Notes: generated by a model not told the origin, from the sequence alone. DNA of 64,000 bases from Streptomyces omiyaensis (GCF_014650895.1 NZ_BMVV01000005.1:1-64000); one strand, 5' to 3'; numbered from the stretch's first letter, positions 51,371 to 61,101 are shown. Made by a program: numbers and translations.

Positions 51371-52816
51371 TCAGGCGGCGGTCCGGCCGGCCGGGAAGCC
51401 GTGGGTCCGCGCCCGGACCACCACCACCAGCACGGGGACCAGCAGCACCACCAGCGTCCAGGGGAAGGCTCCGCTGCCGGTGGTGTCGAGGAGCACTCCG
51501 CCGAGGACGCCGCCCGCCGCCATGGCCGCGTTCCACAGCGTCACCAGCATGGCCTGGGCGCCGTCGGCCCGGTCGCCGCCCGCCTCGCCCGCGGCCGTCT
51601 GGAGCAGGGTGGGCACGCCGCCCCAGCCCAGCCCCCAGAGCACCGCGGCCAGATGGACGAAGAGGGCGTGCCCGGCGAGGACGCCGAGGACCGCCGCCGC
51701 CAGCGCGACCAGCAGGGTCCCGCCGATCGTCAGCCGCCGCAGCTCCCGGTGGATCCGGGCGCCCACGATCCAGATGCTCACGAGCGAGGCCGCCCCGAAC
51801 TCCAGCAGCACCAGGTCCGTGCTGCCGCCCAGGCCGAGGTCGTCGAGGAAGGCCGCCACGTACGCGTACAGGACGGTGTGGGCCAGGACGAAGACCAGCG
51901 TCACGAAGAGCACCGCCGGCACGCCCGGCATCCGCAGGGCCCGCAGCATCCCCGGGCGCTCCCCGGACCGCTGCCCCGGCCGGTCGGGCACCGCGGCCGC
52001 GATCCATCCCAGGAGCACCAGGGTCAGGCCGGTCACCACCAGGAACGCGACCCGCCAGTCGGTCACCCCGCCCAGATAGGTCCCCGCGGGCACGCCCAGC
52101 GAGAGCGCGACCGGGATGCCCGCCATGGCGACGGCGATCGCCCGGCCCTCCAGCCCCGCGGGGGCCAGCCGCCGCGCGTACCCCGCCAGCAGGGCCCAGG
52201 CGAGCCCGGCCGCGACGCCCGCGACGAAGCGCGCGCCCATCGTCAGGGCGTACACGGAGGAGACGGCGGTCACCGTGTTGGCGACGGCGAACCCGGTCAT
52301 GGAGGCCAGCAGCAGCCGCTTGCGCGGCCACCCGGCCGTCGCCGCGGCCAGCGGTATCGCGGTCAGCGCGGTGCCGAGGGCGTAGACGGTGACCGTCTGG
52401 CCGGTGGCCGAGGCGCCGACGCCGAGGTCGCCGCTCATCGCGGGCAGCAGACCGGCGGGGAGGGTCTCGGTGAGGCTGGTGACGAAGACGGCGGTGGCGA
52501 GGGCCAGCAGGGCGAGGAGGGGCAGCTTCGGGGCGGGGGAGGCCGGTTCGCGGCCGGGGACGTCCGGCGCGCCGCGGAGGGCGGACGCGTCCGGGGCGCC
52601 GCCGGGGACGGCGGTGTCCGTTGCGCCGCCGGGGACGGACGCGTCCGGGGCGCCGCCGGGGACGGGGGTGTCCGTTGCGCCGCCGGGGACGGACGCGTCC
52701 GGGGCGCCGCCGGGGACGGGGGTGTCCGTTGCGTCGCCGGGGACGGGGATGTTCGTTCCGTCGCCGGGGGCGGGGGTGCCGGGGTGCGTCGCGGACGTGT
52801 CGGGTGTCGTGCTCAT
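51371..52816 (-). CDS. MFS exporter with repeat-built N-terminal extension
   Basis: A 481-aa major facilitator of the DHA1/AraJ type: VFVTSLTETLPAGLLPAMSGDLGVGASATGQ as first helix and loop, AAATAGWPRKRLLLASM motif A, and 12 hydrophobic segments from about residue 97. Residues 1-96 are hydrophilic and contain an 18-aa unit (ATDTPVPGGAPDASVPGG) nearly three times, encoded by 54-bp DNA repeats. GGAG lies before the ATG at 52816. It is divergent from the SARP gene and could be its target. Confidence 0.84.
   Translation of the reverse strand: MSTTPDTSATHPGTPAPGDGTNIPVPGDATDTPVPGGAPDASVPGGATDTPVPGGAPDASVPGGATDTAVPGGAPDASALRGAPDVPGREPASPAPKLPLLALLALATAVFVTSLTETLPAGLLPAMSGDLGVGASATGQTVTVYALGTALTAIPLAAATAGWPRKRLLLASMTGFAVANTVTAVSSVYALTMGARFVAGVAAGLAWALLAGYARRLAPAGLEGRAIAVAMAGIPVALSLGVPAGTYLGGVTDWRVAFLVVTGLTLVLLGWIAAAVPDRPGQRSGERPGMLRALRMPGVPAVLFVTLVFVLAHTVLYAYVAAFLDDLGLGGSTDLVLLEFGAASLVSIWIVGARIHRELRRLTIGGTLLVALAAAVLGVLAGHALFVHLAAVLWGLGWGGVPTLLQTAAGEAGGDRADGAQAMLVTLWNAAMAAGGVLGGVLLDTTGSGAFPWTLVVLLVPVLVVVVRARTHGFPAGRTAA
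52583..52744. repeat. three 54-bp tandem repeats inside the MFS gene
   Basis: Near-identical 54-bp copies begin at 52583, 52637 and 52691, with a degenerate partial copy to about 52775. The unit is a multiple of 3, so copy-number change would keep the frame and only alter the length of the cytoplasmic N-terminal arm. Confidence 0.85.
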
Positions 52817-53048
52817 GGGTGCTCCGGGTGTGTCGGTCGAGGGGCGGGAGGTGCGGGGGCACCACGTCGGCCGCACGGGCGGGCTCCGTCGCCCGCGGCC
52901 GTCCGTCCGCGCCGCCGATCCGACTGTGCGCGCGGGCACTTCGGGAATCCTTCGGGTCCGCTTCGGGCACGGACAGCCCCGAACGGACGACCCCGAGCGG
53001 AGGGACACCGGAAGCGCCGGGGACGGCAAGGCGACAAGGCGTCGGGGG

Positions 53049-53128
53049 TCAGGACCTCAGGACCTCAGGACCTCAGGACCTCAGGACGTCAGGACGTCAG
53101 GACGTCAGGACGTCAGGACGTCAGGAGC
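53049..53128 (+). repeat. ten 8-bp direct repeats in the SARP promoter
   Basis: Four copies of TCAGGACC (53049-53080), five of TCAGGACG (53081-53120) and one TCAGGAGC (53121-53128) run head-to-tail. They end 6 bp before a TAGGGT -10 element at 53135-53140, so they cover the -35 region of the SARP gene. The rest of the 331-bp divergent space (52817-53048) shows no gene and no clear site. Confidence 0.85.
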
Positions 53129-53147
53129 GGCGGATAGGGTGACCGGC

Positions 53148-56100
53148 ATGCGGTTTGGGGTGCTCGGGCCCGTCGTGGTCCGGAACGACGACGGCGAGGA
53201 GGTCACGGTCCCCGAGGCCAAGGTCCGCACGCTGCTCGCCGTGCTGCTGGCCCACGACGGCGAGACGGTCGCGGCGGACCGGCTCGTCGACGCCCTCTGG
53301 CCCGCCCGGCTGCCCGCCCGGCCGACCGGTTCCCTCCAGGCGCGGGTCTCCCAGCTGCGCCGGGTCCTCGGCGGGCAGCGCGTGGTGCGCCGCCCCCCGG
53401 GGTACCACCTGGACCTGCGTCCGGACGAGGACGAGGTCGACGCCTCACGGTTCCGCGCCCTGGTCGCGCGGGCCGGCGGGGCGGCCGGGGCCCGCGAGCG
53501 CGTCGCGCTGCTGACCGAGGCGCTGGAGCTGTGGCGCGGTCCCGCGTACGCGGACTTCGCGGACGCCGCCTTCGCGGGGCCGGTCGCCGCCCGGCTGGAG
53601 GAGGAACGGCTCACCGCGCTGGAGGAGCGGGCCCGGGCCCGGCTCGACCTCGGCGGCGACCCCGCCCTCGCCGGGGAGCTGGCCGGACTCGTCGCCGCGC
53701 ACCCGCTGCGCGAACGACTGCACGCCCTCCGGCTGCGGGCGCTGGACGCCGCCGGCCGCCCGGGCGAGGCGCTCGCCGCGTACGCGGAGGTGCGCCGCCT
53801 GCTCGCGGAGGACCTGGGCGTCGGTCCGGGACCCGAGCTGGCCTCCGTACACGCCGCCCTCCTCCGCCGGGACCGGGCCCCGGCGCCCGACACGGGCGTA
53901 CCGCCGACTCGGCCCGCCGCCGGCGGTGCGTCCGCCCCGCCCGCCCCCGCCCTGCCCGCACCGCCCGCCGCGGGCGCCCTGCCCGCACCGCTGACCCCGC
54001 TCATCGGCCGCGACGCGCTGCTCGCCCGCCTGCGGCGCCTCCTCGGCACCGCACGGCAGGTGACGCTCACCGGCCCGGGCGGGGTGGGCAAGACGCGGGT
54101 GGCGGTCGCCGCCGCGCGGGCCACGGCGCCGGACGCCTGGCTGGTGGAGTTCGCCGGCGTGCGCTCCGGCTCCGCCGCGGACCTGGCCCAGATCGCCGCC
54201 ACCGCCCTGGGCCTGCGGGACGACCCGCACGCGGCGGGGCCGGGCGGCCCCGGCCGCTCCCCCGTCGGCCGGCTGGCCGCCGCGCTGCGCGACCGCCGCG
54301 GCCTGCTGGTGCTCGACAACTGCGAGCACGTGGTGGAGGCCGCCGCCGAACTGGCCGGGCGACTGCTCGCCGCCGCCCCCGGGCTGCGGGTCCTGGCCAC
54401 CAGTCAGGAGCCGCTCGGGATGCGCGGCGAGACCGTCGTGCCGGTCGAGCCGCTCGCCGCCCCGGACGCGCTCCGCCTCTTCGCCGAGCGGGCCGCGGCC
54501 TCCGCGCCGGGCTTCCCCGCCGACCCCGGCGGGCTCGCCGCCGCCGACCGGGCCGCCGCCGAGGAGGTCTGCCGCCGCCTCGACGGCATCCCGCTCGCCC
54601 TCGAACTGGCCGCGACCCGGGTCAGGGCCCTCGGGGTGCCGGAGCTCGCCGCCCGGCTCGACGACCGCTTCCGGCTCCTGGCAGCCGGGCGGCGCGGCGG
54701 CCCGGCCCGGCAGCAGACCCTGCGGGCGGTGATCGACTGGAGCTGGGAGCTGCTGGGCCCGTCCGAACGCCTGGTCCTGAGCCGCCTCTCCGTCTTCGGC
54801 GACGGCTGCGACCTGGCGGCGGTCGGCGCCGTCGCGGCGGGCGGCGGGGTGGCCGGGGCGGAGGTGTGGGAGCCGGTCGCCCGGCTGGTCGACCGCTCCC
54901 TGGTGACCGTGACGACCGGCCCCACCGGTCCCCGCTACGGCCTGCTGGAGTCCGTCGCCGCCTACGCCGCGGAACGGCTGGCCGGGCGGGGCGAGCAGGA
55001 AGCGGTGCGCGCGCGGCACCTGGCCCACTACCTGGAGCTGGCGGAGCGCGCCGAGCCTGAGCTGCGCGGCCCCGGCCAGCGCGAGTGCCTCGACCGGCTC
55101 GACGCGGAGGCGGGCAACCTGCGCACCGCGCTGGACACGGCGCTCCGGTCGCCCTCCGGTCACGCCTCCGCCGCGCGACTGGCCCGGGCGCTCGTCTGGT
55201 GGTGGCTGCTGCGCGGACGCCTCACCGAGGCCCGGCGCACCCTGGGCGCGGTGCTCGACGCCCTCCCGGACGCGAGCCCGGAGGGCGCCGAACTACGTCT
55301 TCTGCACCGGGCGTTCACCCTCCTGACCGAGGGCCGCGACACCCCCGACGGCACCGGGCGGCCCGTCCCCGACGCCTCCTTCCCCGAGGCCGCGTTCCCC
55401 GGCGGCGCCGGACGGCCCGGTGCCGCCGTCCCCGGCCCCGCCGGGGCCGCCGCCCGCCTCCTCCGCGCCCGGTGGCTCTGCGCGTACGGACTGTTCAGCG
55501 CGGGCGCGCCGGAGGAGGCCGAGGCGGTCAACTCGCGGGCGCTGGAGGGTTTCGAGGCCCTGGGCGACACCTGGGGCACGGCGGCCGCGCTGAGCCTGCG
55601 GGCCCGGCTGGCCCTGGACCGGGGCGCACTCGCCGAGCTGGGGCGCGACGGGACGCGCGGCGCCCGGCTCTTCCGCGAGATCGGCGACCTCTGGGGGGAG
55701 TTGCAGACGGTCCCGCCGCTCGCGGTGCTCGCCGAGATCAAGGGCGCGTACGAGGACGCGGGCCGGCGGCAGCGGGAGGGGCTGCGCCTCGCGCGCGAGC
55801 TCGGGCTCACCGCCGAGGTGTCCGCCCGGCTCTCCGGCCTCGGCCGGCTGGCCCTGCTGGACCGCGACTGGGACCGGGCCCGGGCCCTGCACCACGAGGC
55901 CCTCGCGATCGCCGCCGAACGGGGCTACGCCTACGCGGAGATCCACGCCCGGATGGGCCTGGCGCTCGGCGCGCGGCGGTCGGGGGACCTCGCGGCCGCC
56001 GGCCTCCACCTGGAGCTGCTGCGCGACCGGTTCGCCCGGGCCTCCTCCCCGGCGGGCGAGCACCTGCGCCATGCCGAACTCGGCTTCCTCGCCGAGCTGC

Positions 56101-56447
56101 GCGGCCGGCCGGACGAGGCGGCCGCGCACCATCTGCGCGCGCTGGCGGTGGCGCGCGTCCTCGGGGAGCCCCGGGCCCTCGCCCTGTGCCTGGAGGGCCT
56201 GGCGGGGGCGGTCGCCCCGGCCGCGCCGGACGAGGCGGCCGCGCTCCTCGGCGCGGCGGACGCCGAACGGCGGCGCGTGGACGCCCCGCTGCCCGCGGCG
56301 GAGCGCGGCGACGTGGACCGGATCACCGGCGCGCTGCGGGCGGCACTGGGCCCGGCGGCGTTCCGCACCGCCTTCGCGCGCGGGGCCGCGGAGGGCGGCG
56401 AGACCGTCCTCGCCCGGCTGCGCCCCCCGGGCGCGGCACCCGTCTGA
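53148..56447 (+). CDS. SARP-family transcriptional activator (AfsR-like, BTAD + NB-ARC + TPR)
   Basis: A 1099-aa regulator. An OmpR-type winged helix (MRFGVLGPVVV...AKVRTLLAVLLAHDGETVAADRLVDALW...SLQARVSQLRRVLGG, about 1-95) is followed by a BTAD domain (to about 245), a Pro/Ala linker, an NB-ARC ATPase with GPGGVGKTRVAVAAA (about residue 305) and LLVLDNCEHVVEAAAEL, and a long TPR-like C-terminus. Large SARPs activate secondary-metabolite genes. The -10 lies 8 bp before the ATG, so the message is probably leaderless. Divergent from an MFS exporter; no biosynthetic genes adjoin. Confidence 0.92.
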   Translation: MRFGVLGPVVVRNDDGEEVTVPEAKVRTLLAVLLAHDGETVAADRLVDALWPARLPARPTGSLQARVSQLRRVLGGQRVVRRPPGYHLDLRPDEDEVDASRFRALVARAGGAAGARERVALLTEALELWRGPAYADFADAAFAGPVAARLEEERLTALEERARARLDLGGDPALAGELAGLVAAHPLRERLHALRLRALDAAGRPGEALAAYAEVRRLLAEDLGVGPGPELASVHAALLRRDRAPAPDTGVPPTRPAAGGASAPPAPALPAPPAAGALPAPLTPLIGRDALLARLRRLLGTARQVTLTGPGGVGKTRVAVAAARATAPDAWLVEFAGVRSGSAADLAQIAATALGLRDDPHAAGPGGPGRSPVGRLAAALRDRRGLLVLDNCEHVVEAAAELAGRLLAAAPGLRVLATSQEPLGMRGETVVPVEPLAAPDALRLFAERAAASAPGFPADPGGLAAADRAAAEEVCRRLDGIPLALELAATRVRALGVPELAARLDDRFRLLAAGRRGGPARQQTLRAVIDWSWELLGPSERLVLSRLSVFGDGCDLAAVGAVAAGGGVAGAEVWEPVARLVDRSLVTVTTGPTGPRYGLLESVAAYAAERLAGRGEQEAVRARHLAHYLELAERAEPELRGPGQRECLDRLDAEAGNLRTALDTALRSPSGHASAARLARALVWWWLLRGRLTEARRTLGAVLDALPDASPEGAELRLLHRAFTLLTEGRDTPDGTGRPVPDASFPEAAFPGGAGRPGAAVPGPAGAAARLLRARWLCAYGLFSAGAPEEAEAVNSRALEGFEALGDTWGTAAALSLRARLALDRGALAELGRDGTRGARLFREIGDLWGELQTVPPLAVLAEIKGAYEDAGRRQREGLRLARELGLTAEVSARLSGLGRLALLDRDWDRARALHHEALAIAAERGYAYAEIHARMGLALGARRSGDLAAAGLHLELLRDRFARASSPAGEHLRHAELGFLAELRGRPDEAAAHHLRALAVARVLGEPRALALCLEGLAGAVAPAAPDEAAALLGAADAERRRVDAPLPAAERGDVDRITGALRAALGPAAFRTAFARGAAEGGETVLARLRPPGAAPV

Positions 56448-56637
56448 TTCCGAAGGAAGGCCCGGGTCCGCAGGGCCGTCGCGGTTCCCGGGAAGGCGGT
56501 GCCGCGCGGCGCTTCGCCCGCGCGTCCGGCCGTGGCCGGACGCCCTCGGCCGATCGGGGGCCCGGTCGGGACGGGGCCGGCGCGGAGCCGGTCCCCTCAC
56601 GGGCGTCCGGAACGGCACGCCCCGTACGCTTCCGGGC

Positions 56638-57603
56638 GTGACGACTGTTGCCCTGGCCCTGACCGAAGGCATGCTGCACTTCGAACTGTCGCTGGCGATC
56701 GAGGTGTTCGGCTCCGACCTGACCCACATCGTCGATCCCTGGTACGACTTCGCGCTCTGCGGCCCCGGTCCCGTCCGGGTGGGCCGCTTCCGGCTGGAGC
56801 CCGACCGCGGGCTCGGCCACCTCCGGCACGCCGACACCGTGATCGTGCCCGGCTGGGCCGACGTCGACCGGGACCCGCCGGCCGAACTCGTCGACGCCGT
56901 ACGGGCGGCGCACGAGGCGGGGGCGCGCGTGGCCTCCCTGTGCACCGGCGCCTTCGTGCTCGCCGCCGCGGGCCTCCTGGACGGCCGGCGCGCGACCACG
57001 CACTGGGCGCACACCGGCGAACTGACCCGGCGTCACCCCCGGGTGACGGTCGACCCCGACGTCCTCTACGTGGACGGCGGCAGCGTGCTCACCTCCGCGG
57101 GCAAGGCGGCCGCCATGGACCTCTGCCTGCACCTGGTCCGCCTCGACCACGGGTCGGCCGTCGCCAACACCGTCGCCCGGCGCCTGGTCGTCCCCCCGCA
57201 CCGGGACGGGGGCCAGGCCCAGTTCGTGACCACCCCCGTGCCCGCCCCCGGCAACCATCCGCTGGCCCGGCTCCTCCCGTGGGCGCTGCTCCGCCTCGAC
57301 CGGGCGCTCACGGTGGAGGACCTGGCCCGCGAGGCCGGGATGAGCTCACGCCATCTGGCCCGCCACTTCCGGTCGGTCACCGGCACCACGCCCCTCCAGT
57401 GGCTCCACACCCAGCGCATCCGCCACGCGCAGGAGCTCCTGGAGACCACCGACGACACCGTGGACACCATCGCGACCGCCACCGGCATGGGCACCGCCAC
57501 CACCCTGCGGCGCCACTTCGCCCGCACCGTGGGGGTCCCTCCGGACGCCTACCGCCGCACCTTCCGCACCCGCGCCCGCCCCGCCCCCGCGCCGCGGGGC
57601 TGA
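56638..57603 (+). CDS. GlxA-type AraC-family regulator with DJ-1/PfpI domain
   Basis: A 321-aa regulator: an amidotransferase-like N-terminal domain (about 1-185) with VASLCTGAFVLAAAGLLDGRRATTHWAHT, then an AraC DNA-binding domain with LTVEDLAREAGMSSRHLARHFRSVTGTTPLQWL and TVDTIATATGMGTATTLRRHFARTVGVPPDAYRR. The GTG at 56638 has no ribosome site; TACGCT at 56625-56630 suggests a leaderless start. The signal sensed is unknown. Confidence 0.88.
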   Translation: MTTVALALTEGMLHFELSLAIEVFGSDLTHIVDPWYDFALCGPGPVRVGRFRLEPDRGLGHLRHADTVIVPGWADVDRDPPAELVDAVRAAHEAGARVASLCTGAFVLAAAGLLDGRRATTHWAHTGELTRRHPRVTVDPDVLYVDGGSVLTSAGKAAAMDLCLHLVRLDHGSAVANTVARRLVVPPHRDGGQAQFVTTPVPAPGNHPLARLLPWALLRLDRALTVEDLAREAGMSSRHLARHFRSVTGTTPLQWLHTQRIRHAQELLETTDDTVDTIATATGMGTATTLRRHFARTVGVPPDAYRRTFRTRARPAPAPRG

Positions 57604-57614
57604 CCCGGCCGGCG

Positions 57615-58682
57615 CTAGCGGGGGAAGCGGAACTCGGTGCGGCGGCGGGCGGTGGCGCCGGGGCGCAGGACGGGGGTGGGGTACGCGGGGCGGTTGGGCG
57701 CGTCGGGGTAGTGCTGGGCCTCCAGGCAGACCGCGCCGTGGCGGAGGAGGGGGCGGCCGCCGGGGTCGGCCAGGGTGCCGTCGAGCTGGTTCGCCGTGTA
57801 GACCTGGAGGCCGGGGGCGGTCGTCCAGACCTCCATGACGCGGGTGCCCCCGGGGGCGGCGAGGCGGGCGGCCCGGCGGGGTTCCGGCGACTCGGCGCCG
57901 GCGAGGGTCCAGCAGTGGTCGTAGCCGCCCGCGAGGCGGAGCTGCGCGTCGGCGGGGTCGAGGACGGTGTCGCGCAGGCGGCGGGGGACGGCGAGGTCGA
58001 AGGGGGTCCCCGCGGGGTCCTCCGGCGGGCCGAGCGGGATGCCGGTGGGGTCGACGGGGAGGTAGCCGGTGGCGTCGACCTGGAGGGTGTGGTCGAGGAC
58101 GTCGCCTCCGTCCGCCGCGAGGTTGAAGTAGGCGTGGCCGGCGAGGCTGACGACGGTCGGGCGGTCCGTGGTGGCCTCGTACTCCAGGGAGAGGGTGCCG
58201 GCGGCGTCCAGCGCGTACGTGACGGTGACGTCGAGGGTGCCCGGGAAGCCCATGTCCCCGTGGGGGCTGTGCAGCGTGAGCCGCAGGGCGGCGGTGTCGC
58301 CGTCGACGACGGGCTCGGCCCGCCAGACCCGGGTGTCGAAGCCCTCGGGCCCGCCGTGCAGGGCGTGGCCCCGGTCGTTCGCGGGGACGTGGTGGGTGAC
58401 GCCGTCGAGGGTGAAGCGGCCGTGGGCGATGCGGTTGGCGTACCGGCCGACGAGCGCGCCGAGGTACGGGCTCTTCTCGGCGTACTGGTCGAGCGTGCCG
58501 AGCGAGAGGACCACGTTGTCCGTGCGGCCCCGGGCGTCGGGGACGCCGAGGGCGTGCAGGACGCCGCCGTACGTGAGGACCTCCGCGTACGCGCCGGAGG
58601 GCGACGCCAGGTGCCAGAGGGTGACCTCCTCCCCGGCGGGGGTGGTGCCGAAGGGACGGTGGCGGATGGCGGGTCGGGGCAT
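57615..58682 (-). CDS. aldose 1-epimerase (galactose mutarotase family)
   Basis: A 355-aa beta-sandwich epimerase: NRIAHGRFTLDG, catalytic His in GHALHGG, GHAYFNL with the second His, and catalytic Glu in CLEAQHYPDAPN. It interconverts anomers of free sugars. No signal peptide. Ends the LacI/CUT2 sugar operon region, 124 bp after the LacI gene, consistent with processing the imported sugar. Confidence 0.9.
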   Translation of the reverse strand: MPRPAIRHRPFGTTPAGEEVTLWHLASPSGAYAEVLTYGGVLHALGVPDARGRTDNVVLSLGTLDQYAEKSPYLGALVGRYANRIAHGRFTLDGVTHHVPANDRGHALHGGPEGFDTRVWRAEPVVDGDTAALRLTLHSPHGDMGFPGTLDVTVTYALDAAGTLSLEYEATTDRPTVVSLAGHAYFNLAADGGDVLDHTLQVDATGYLPVDPTGIPLGPPEDPAGTPFDLAVPRRLRDTVLDPADAQLRLAGGYDHCWTLAGAESPEPRRAARLAAPGGTRVMEVWTTAPGLQVYTANQLDGTLADPGGRPLLRHGAVCLEAQHYPDAPNRPAYPTPVLRPGATARRRTEFRFPR

Positions 58683-58806
58683 GGGGGTCCTCGGGCCGGG
58701 GGGAAGGGAGGGGGCGGAGCGGGGGCGGGCAGGGGGAGCGGGGAAGGGGCGGGGGACGGCCCCGGGTGGGCGGGGCCCCGGACGGGCGGGGGAACCCCGT
58801 GCGGGC

Positions 58807-59937
58807 TCAGGGGGCGTCGACGGGCGGGGCGGTGGCCGAGGCGGCCTCCGTCGCGGTGACCGGGGTGGCCTCCGTCGCGGCGGCCGGGGTGGCCTCCGTC
58901 GCGGCGGCCGGGGGTCCGGCCACCGTGTGGGAGCCGCCGGTGGATTCGCGGACGACCAGTTGGTACCCCGGGCGGATGCGGCGCGGCTCGGTCACCGGCT
59001 CGCCCGCGAGGCGCGCCACCAGCCGGTCGACGGCCTGGCGGGCGATGGCCCGCTTGTCCGGGGCGACGGTGGTCAGGCTGATCGCGCCGTACCGGCTCTC
59101 CTCGATGTCGTCGAAGCCGACCACGGCGATGTCCTCGGGGACCCGCAGGCCCCGCTCGGTGAGGGTGCGCAGCGCGCCGAGGGCGATCAGGTCGTTGTAG
59201 GCGAAGACGGCGTCCGGGCGGACGCCGCGGTCGAGGAGGGCGGCCATCGCGTCGGCGCCGTCGCCCCGGCCGTAGCCGTCGGTGGCGACGACGAGACGGT
59301 CGTCGGGTTCCACGCCGGCCGCGGTGAGCTCCTCCCGCCAGCCGCGCAGCCGCAGGTGGGCGGGCTGGCGCTCGCGGCCGGTGCGGGATCCGAGGAAGGC
59401 GATGCGGCGCCGGCCGAGGTCGAGGAGGTGCCGGACCGCGCTGCGGGCCGCGGCGACGTTGTCGATGGCGATCTGGTCGTACGGGGCGTCGTACTCCCGC
59501 TCGCCGAGGAGGACGAGCGGCGACGTCTCCTGGCGGGCGAGCAGGTCGCCGTTCTCCAGGTGGATGGGGCTGAGGATCAGCCCGTCGATGACGTGGGAGC
59601 GGAACTCCTGGCAGACCAGCAGCTCCCGCTCCCGCAGCCCCGCCGTGTGGTCGACGAGCACGGTGTAGTCGTGCTGGGCGGCCGCGTCGATCACCGCTCC
59701 GGCCAGCTCAGCGAAGTACGGGTTGCCCAGCTCGGGGACGGCGAAGGCGATGATGCCGGTCCGCCCCTTGCGGAGGTGGCGGGCCGTGAGGTTCGGCCGG
59801 TAGCCGAGCTCGTCGATGGCCCGCTGCACCTTGGCCCGCATCTGCGGGGTGACGTGGGGATAGTTGTTGACCACGTTGGAGACGGTCTTGATGGAGACGC
59901 CCGCCCTCTGCGCGACGTCCTTGAGGCTGACGCCCAC
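58807..59937 (-). CDS. LacI-family repressor with repeat-rich C-terminal tail
   Basis: A 376-aa LacI regulator: helix-turn-helix VSLKDVAQRAGVSIKTVSNVVNN (residues 3-25), hinge GYRPNLTARHLRKGRT, periplasmic-binding-type effector domain (about 60-330), FAYNDLIALGALRTL and VGFDDIEESRYGAISLTTVAP. The last ~40 residues are a TEATP/AATEA repeat, coded by 24-bp DNA repeats, beyond the normal family end. It is encoded in line with the sugar transporter, so it probably controls that operon. No clear operator was seen in the 57-bp gap upstream. Confidence 0.92.
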   Translation of the reverse strand: MGVSLKDVAQRAGVSIKTVSNVVNNYPHVTPQMRAKVQRAIDELGYRPNLTARHLRKGRTGIIAFAVPELGNPYFAELAGAVIDAAAQHDYTVLVDHTAGLRERELLVCQEFRSHVIDGLILSPIHLENGDLLARQETSPLVLLGEREYDAPYDQIAIDNVAAARSAVRHLLDLGRRRIAFLGSRTGRERQPAHLRLRGWREELTAAGVEPDDRLVVATDGYGRGDGADAMAALLDRGVRPDAVFAYNDLIALGALRTLTERGLRVPEDIAVVGFDDIEESRYGAISLTTVAPDKRAIARQAVDRLVARLAGEPVTEPRRIRPGYQLVVRESTGGSHTVAGPPAAATEATPAAATEATPVTATEAASATAPPVDAP

Positions 59938-59994
59938 GGGACTCCTCTGGTTCGGCTCTGCCGGCCGGCGTCGGTTCTTCCGTTTTCCGGTGTG

Positions 59995-61101
59995 TCAGAG
60001 CGATTTTCGGGTGCGTGAAACGTACCGCTGGGCGACCACGACCAGGATCAGGAAGCCTCCGCTGACCACCGACTGGTACGAGGAGTTCAGCGAGCCGATC
60101 TGGTTGATCAGGTTCTGGATGACGGCGAGCAGCAGGACGCCCCAGAGCGTGCCGGTCACCGAACCGGCGCCGCCGACGAGCAGGGTGCCGCCGATGACGA
60201 CCGCGGCGATGGCGTCGAGCTCCATGCCGGTGCCGATGATCGTGACGCCGGAGGAGAGCCGCGCGGCGTTGATCGCCCCGGCGAAGCCGGCGAGCAGGCC
60301 GCTGAGCACGTACACCGTCACCTTGGCACGGGCCACCGGCAGCCCCATCAGGGTCGCCGCGTCGCCGCTGCCGCCGACGGCGAACAGGGTCTGGCCGAAG
60401 GAGGTGCGCTGGAGGACGAGACCGCCGGCCGCGAAGAGCGCCACGGCGATCAGGATCGGGTACCCGAACCCGGCGGCGCTGCCCTGGCCGAGCTCGGCGA
60501 ACGCCGAGCCCTTCGGGACGAGGTGGGTGGTGGCGCCCTCGTCGGTGAGCGCCAGCAGCAGTCCCCGGGCGCCCAGCAGGGAGGCGAGGGTGACGATGAA
60601 GGGGGCCATGCCGGCGCGGGCGATGAGGAGGCCGTTGAGCAGTCCGATCGCACCGCACGCGGCGAGCGGCACCAGCAGCGCGGGCAGCAGGCCCCACGGG
60701 GAGGCCCAGGCCGCGAGGACGCCACCGAGGGCGAAGACGGAGCCGACGGACAGGTCGATGCCGCCGGTGATGATCACCAGGGTCATGCCGAGCGCGACGA
60801 CGGCGAGGAAGGACGCCTGGACGAGGACGCCGCGCGCGTTGTCGAGGGTGGCGAAGGTCGGGTACACGAAGGACGCGACCACGACGACCGAGAGGAGGAC
60901 GGCGAGCACGCCCTGGCTCCGCACCCCCGCCAGGAGGCGCTCCGCGACGGTGGACGCGGGGCGCGGCCGGGGGCCGGAGGGTCCCCCGGGGGCGGGGAGG
61001 GCGGGGGCGTCCGCGGAGGCCGTGGCGGGTGTGCCCGCCGCGGCGGTCCTGGCGGACTTGGCGGTCTTGGCGGTCTTGGCGGCGTACGAGGTCTGCTTCA
61101 T
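59995..61101 (-). CDS. CUT2 sugar ABC transporter permease (YjfF-like)
   Basis: A 368-aa permease of the ribose/galactofuranose family: ALGMTLVIITGGIDLSVGSVFALGGVLAA is the hallmark, with LLGARGLLLALTDEG and VYVLSGLLAGFAGAINAARLSSG. About 60 N-terminal residues are hydrophilic and Ala/Lys/Pro rich. The ATG at 61101 overlaps the stop of the other permease (ATGA). Two different permeases with one ATPase is the YtfT/YjfF layout. Confidence 0.88.
   Translation of the reverse strand: MKQTSYAAKTAKTAKSARTAAAGTPATASADAPALPAPGGPSGPRPRPASTVAERLLAGVRSQGVLAVLLSVVVVASFVYPTFATLDNARGVLVQASFLAVVALGMTLVIITGGIDLSVGSVFALGGVLAAWASPWGLLPALLVPLAACGAIGLLNGLLIARAGMAPFIVTLASLLGARGLLLALTDEGATTHLVPKGSAFAELGQGSAAGFGYPILIAVALFAAGGLVLQRTSFGQTLFAVGGSGDAATLMGLPVARAKVTVYVLSGLLAGFAGAINAARLSSGVTIIGTGMELDAIAAVVIGGTLLVGGAGSVTGTLWGVLLLAVIQNLINQIGSLNSSYQSVVSGGFLILVVVAQRYVSRTRKSL

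Noticed and set aside
49965..51371. Repeat-rich GC region with sugar-enzyme remnant as a genomic island
   Set aside because: No integrase, attachment site, tRNA or composition shift was seen; local deletion and repeat expansion explain it better.
53049..53128. Regular direct repeats as a CRISPR array
   Set aside because: Units are 8 bp with no spacers and no cas genes nearby; they are a simple tandem array.
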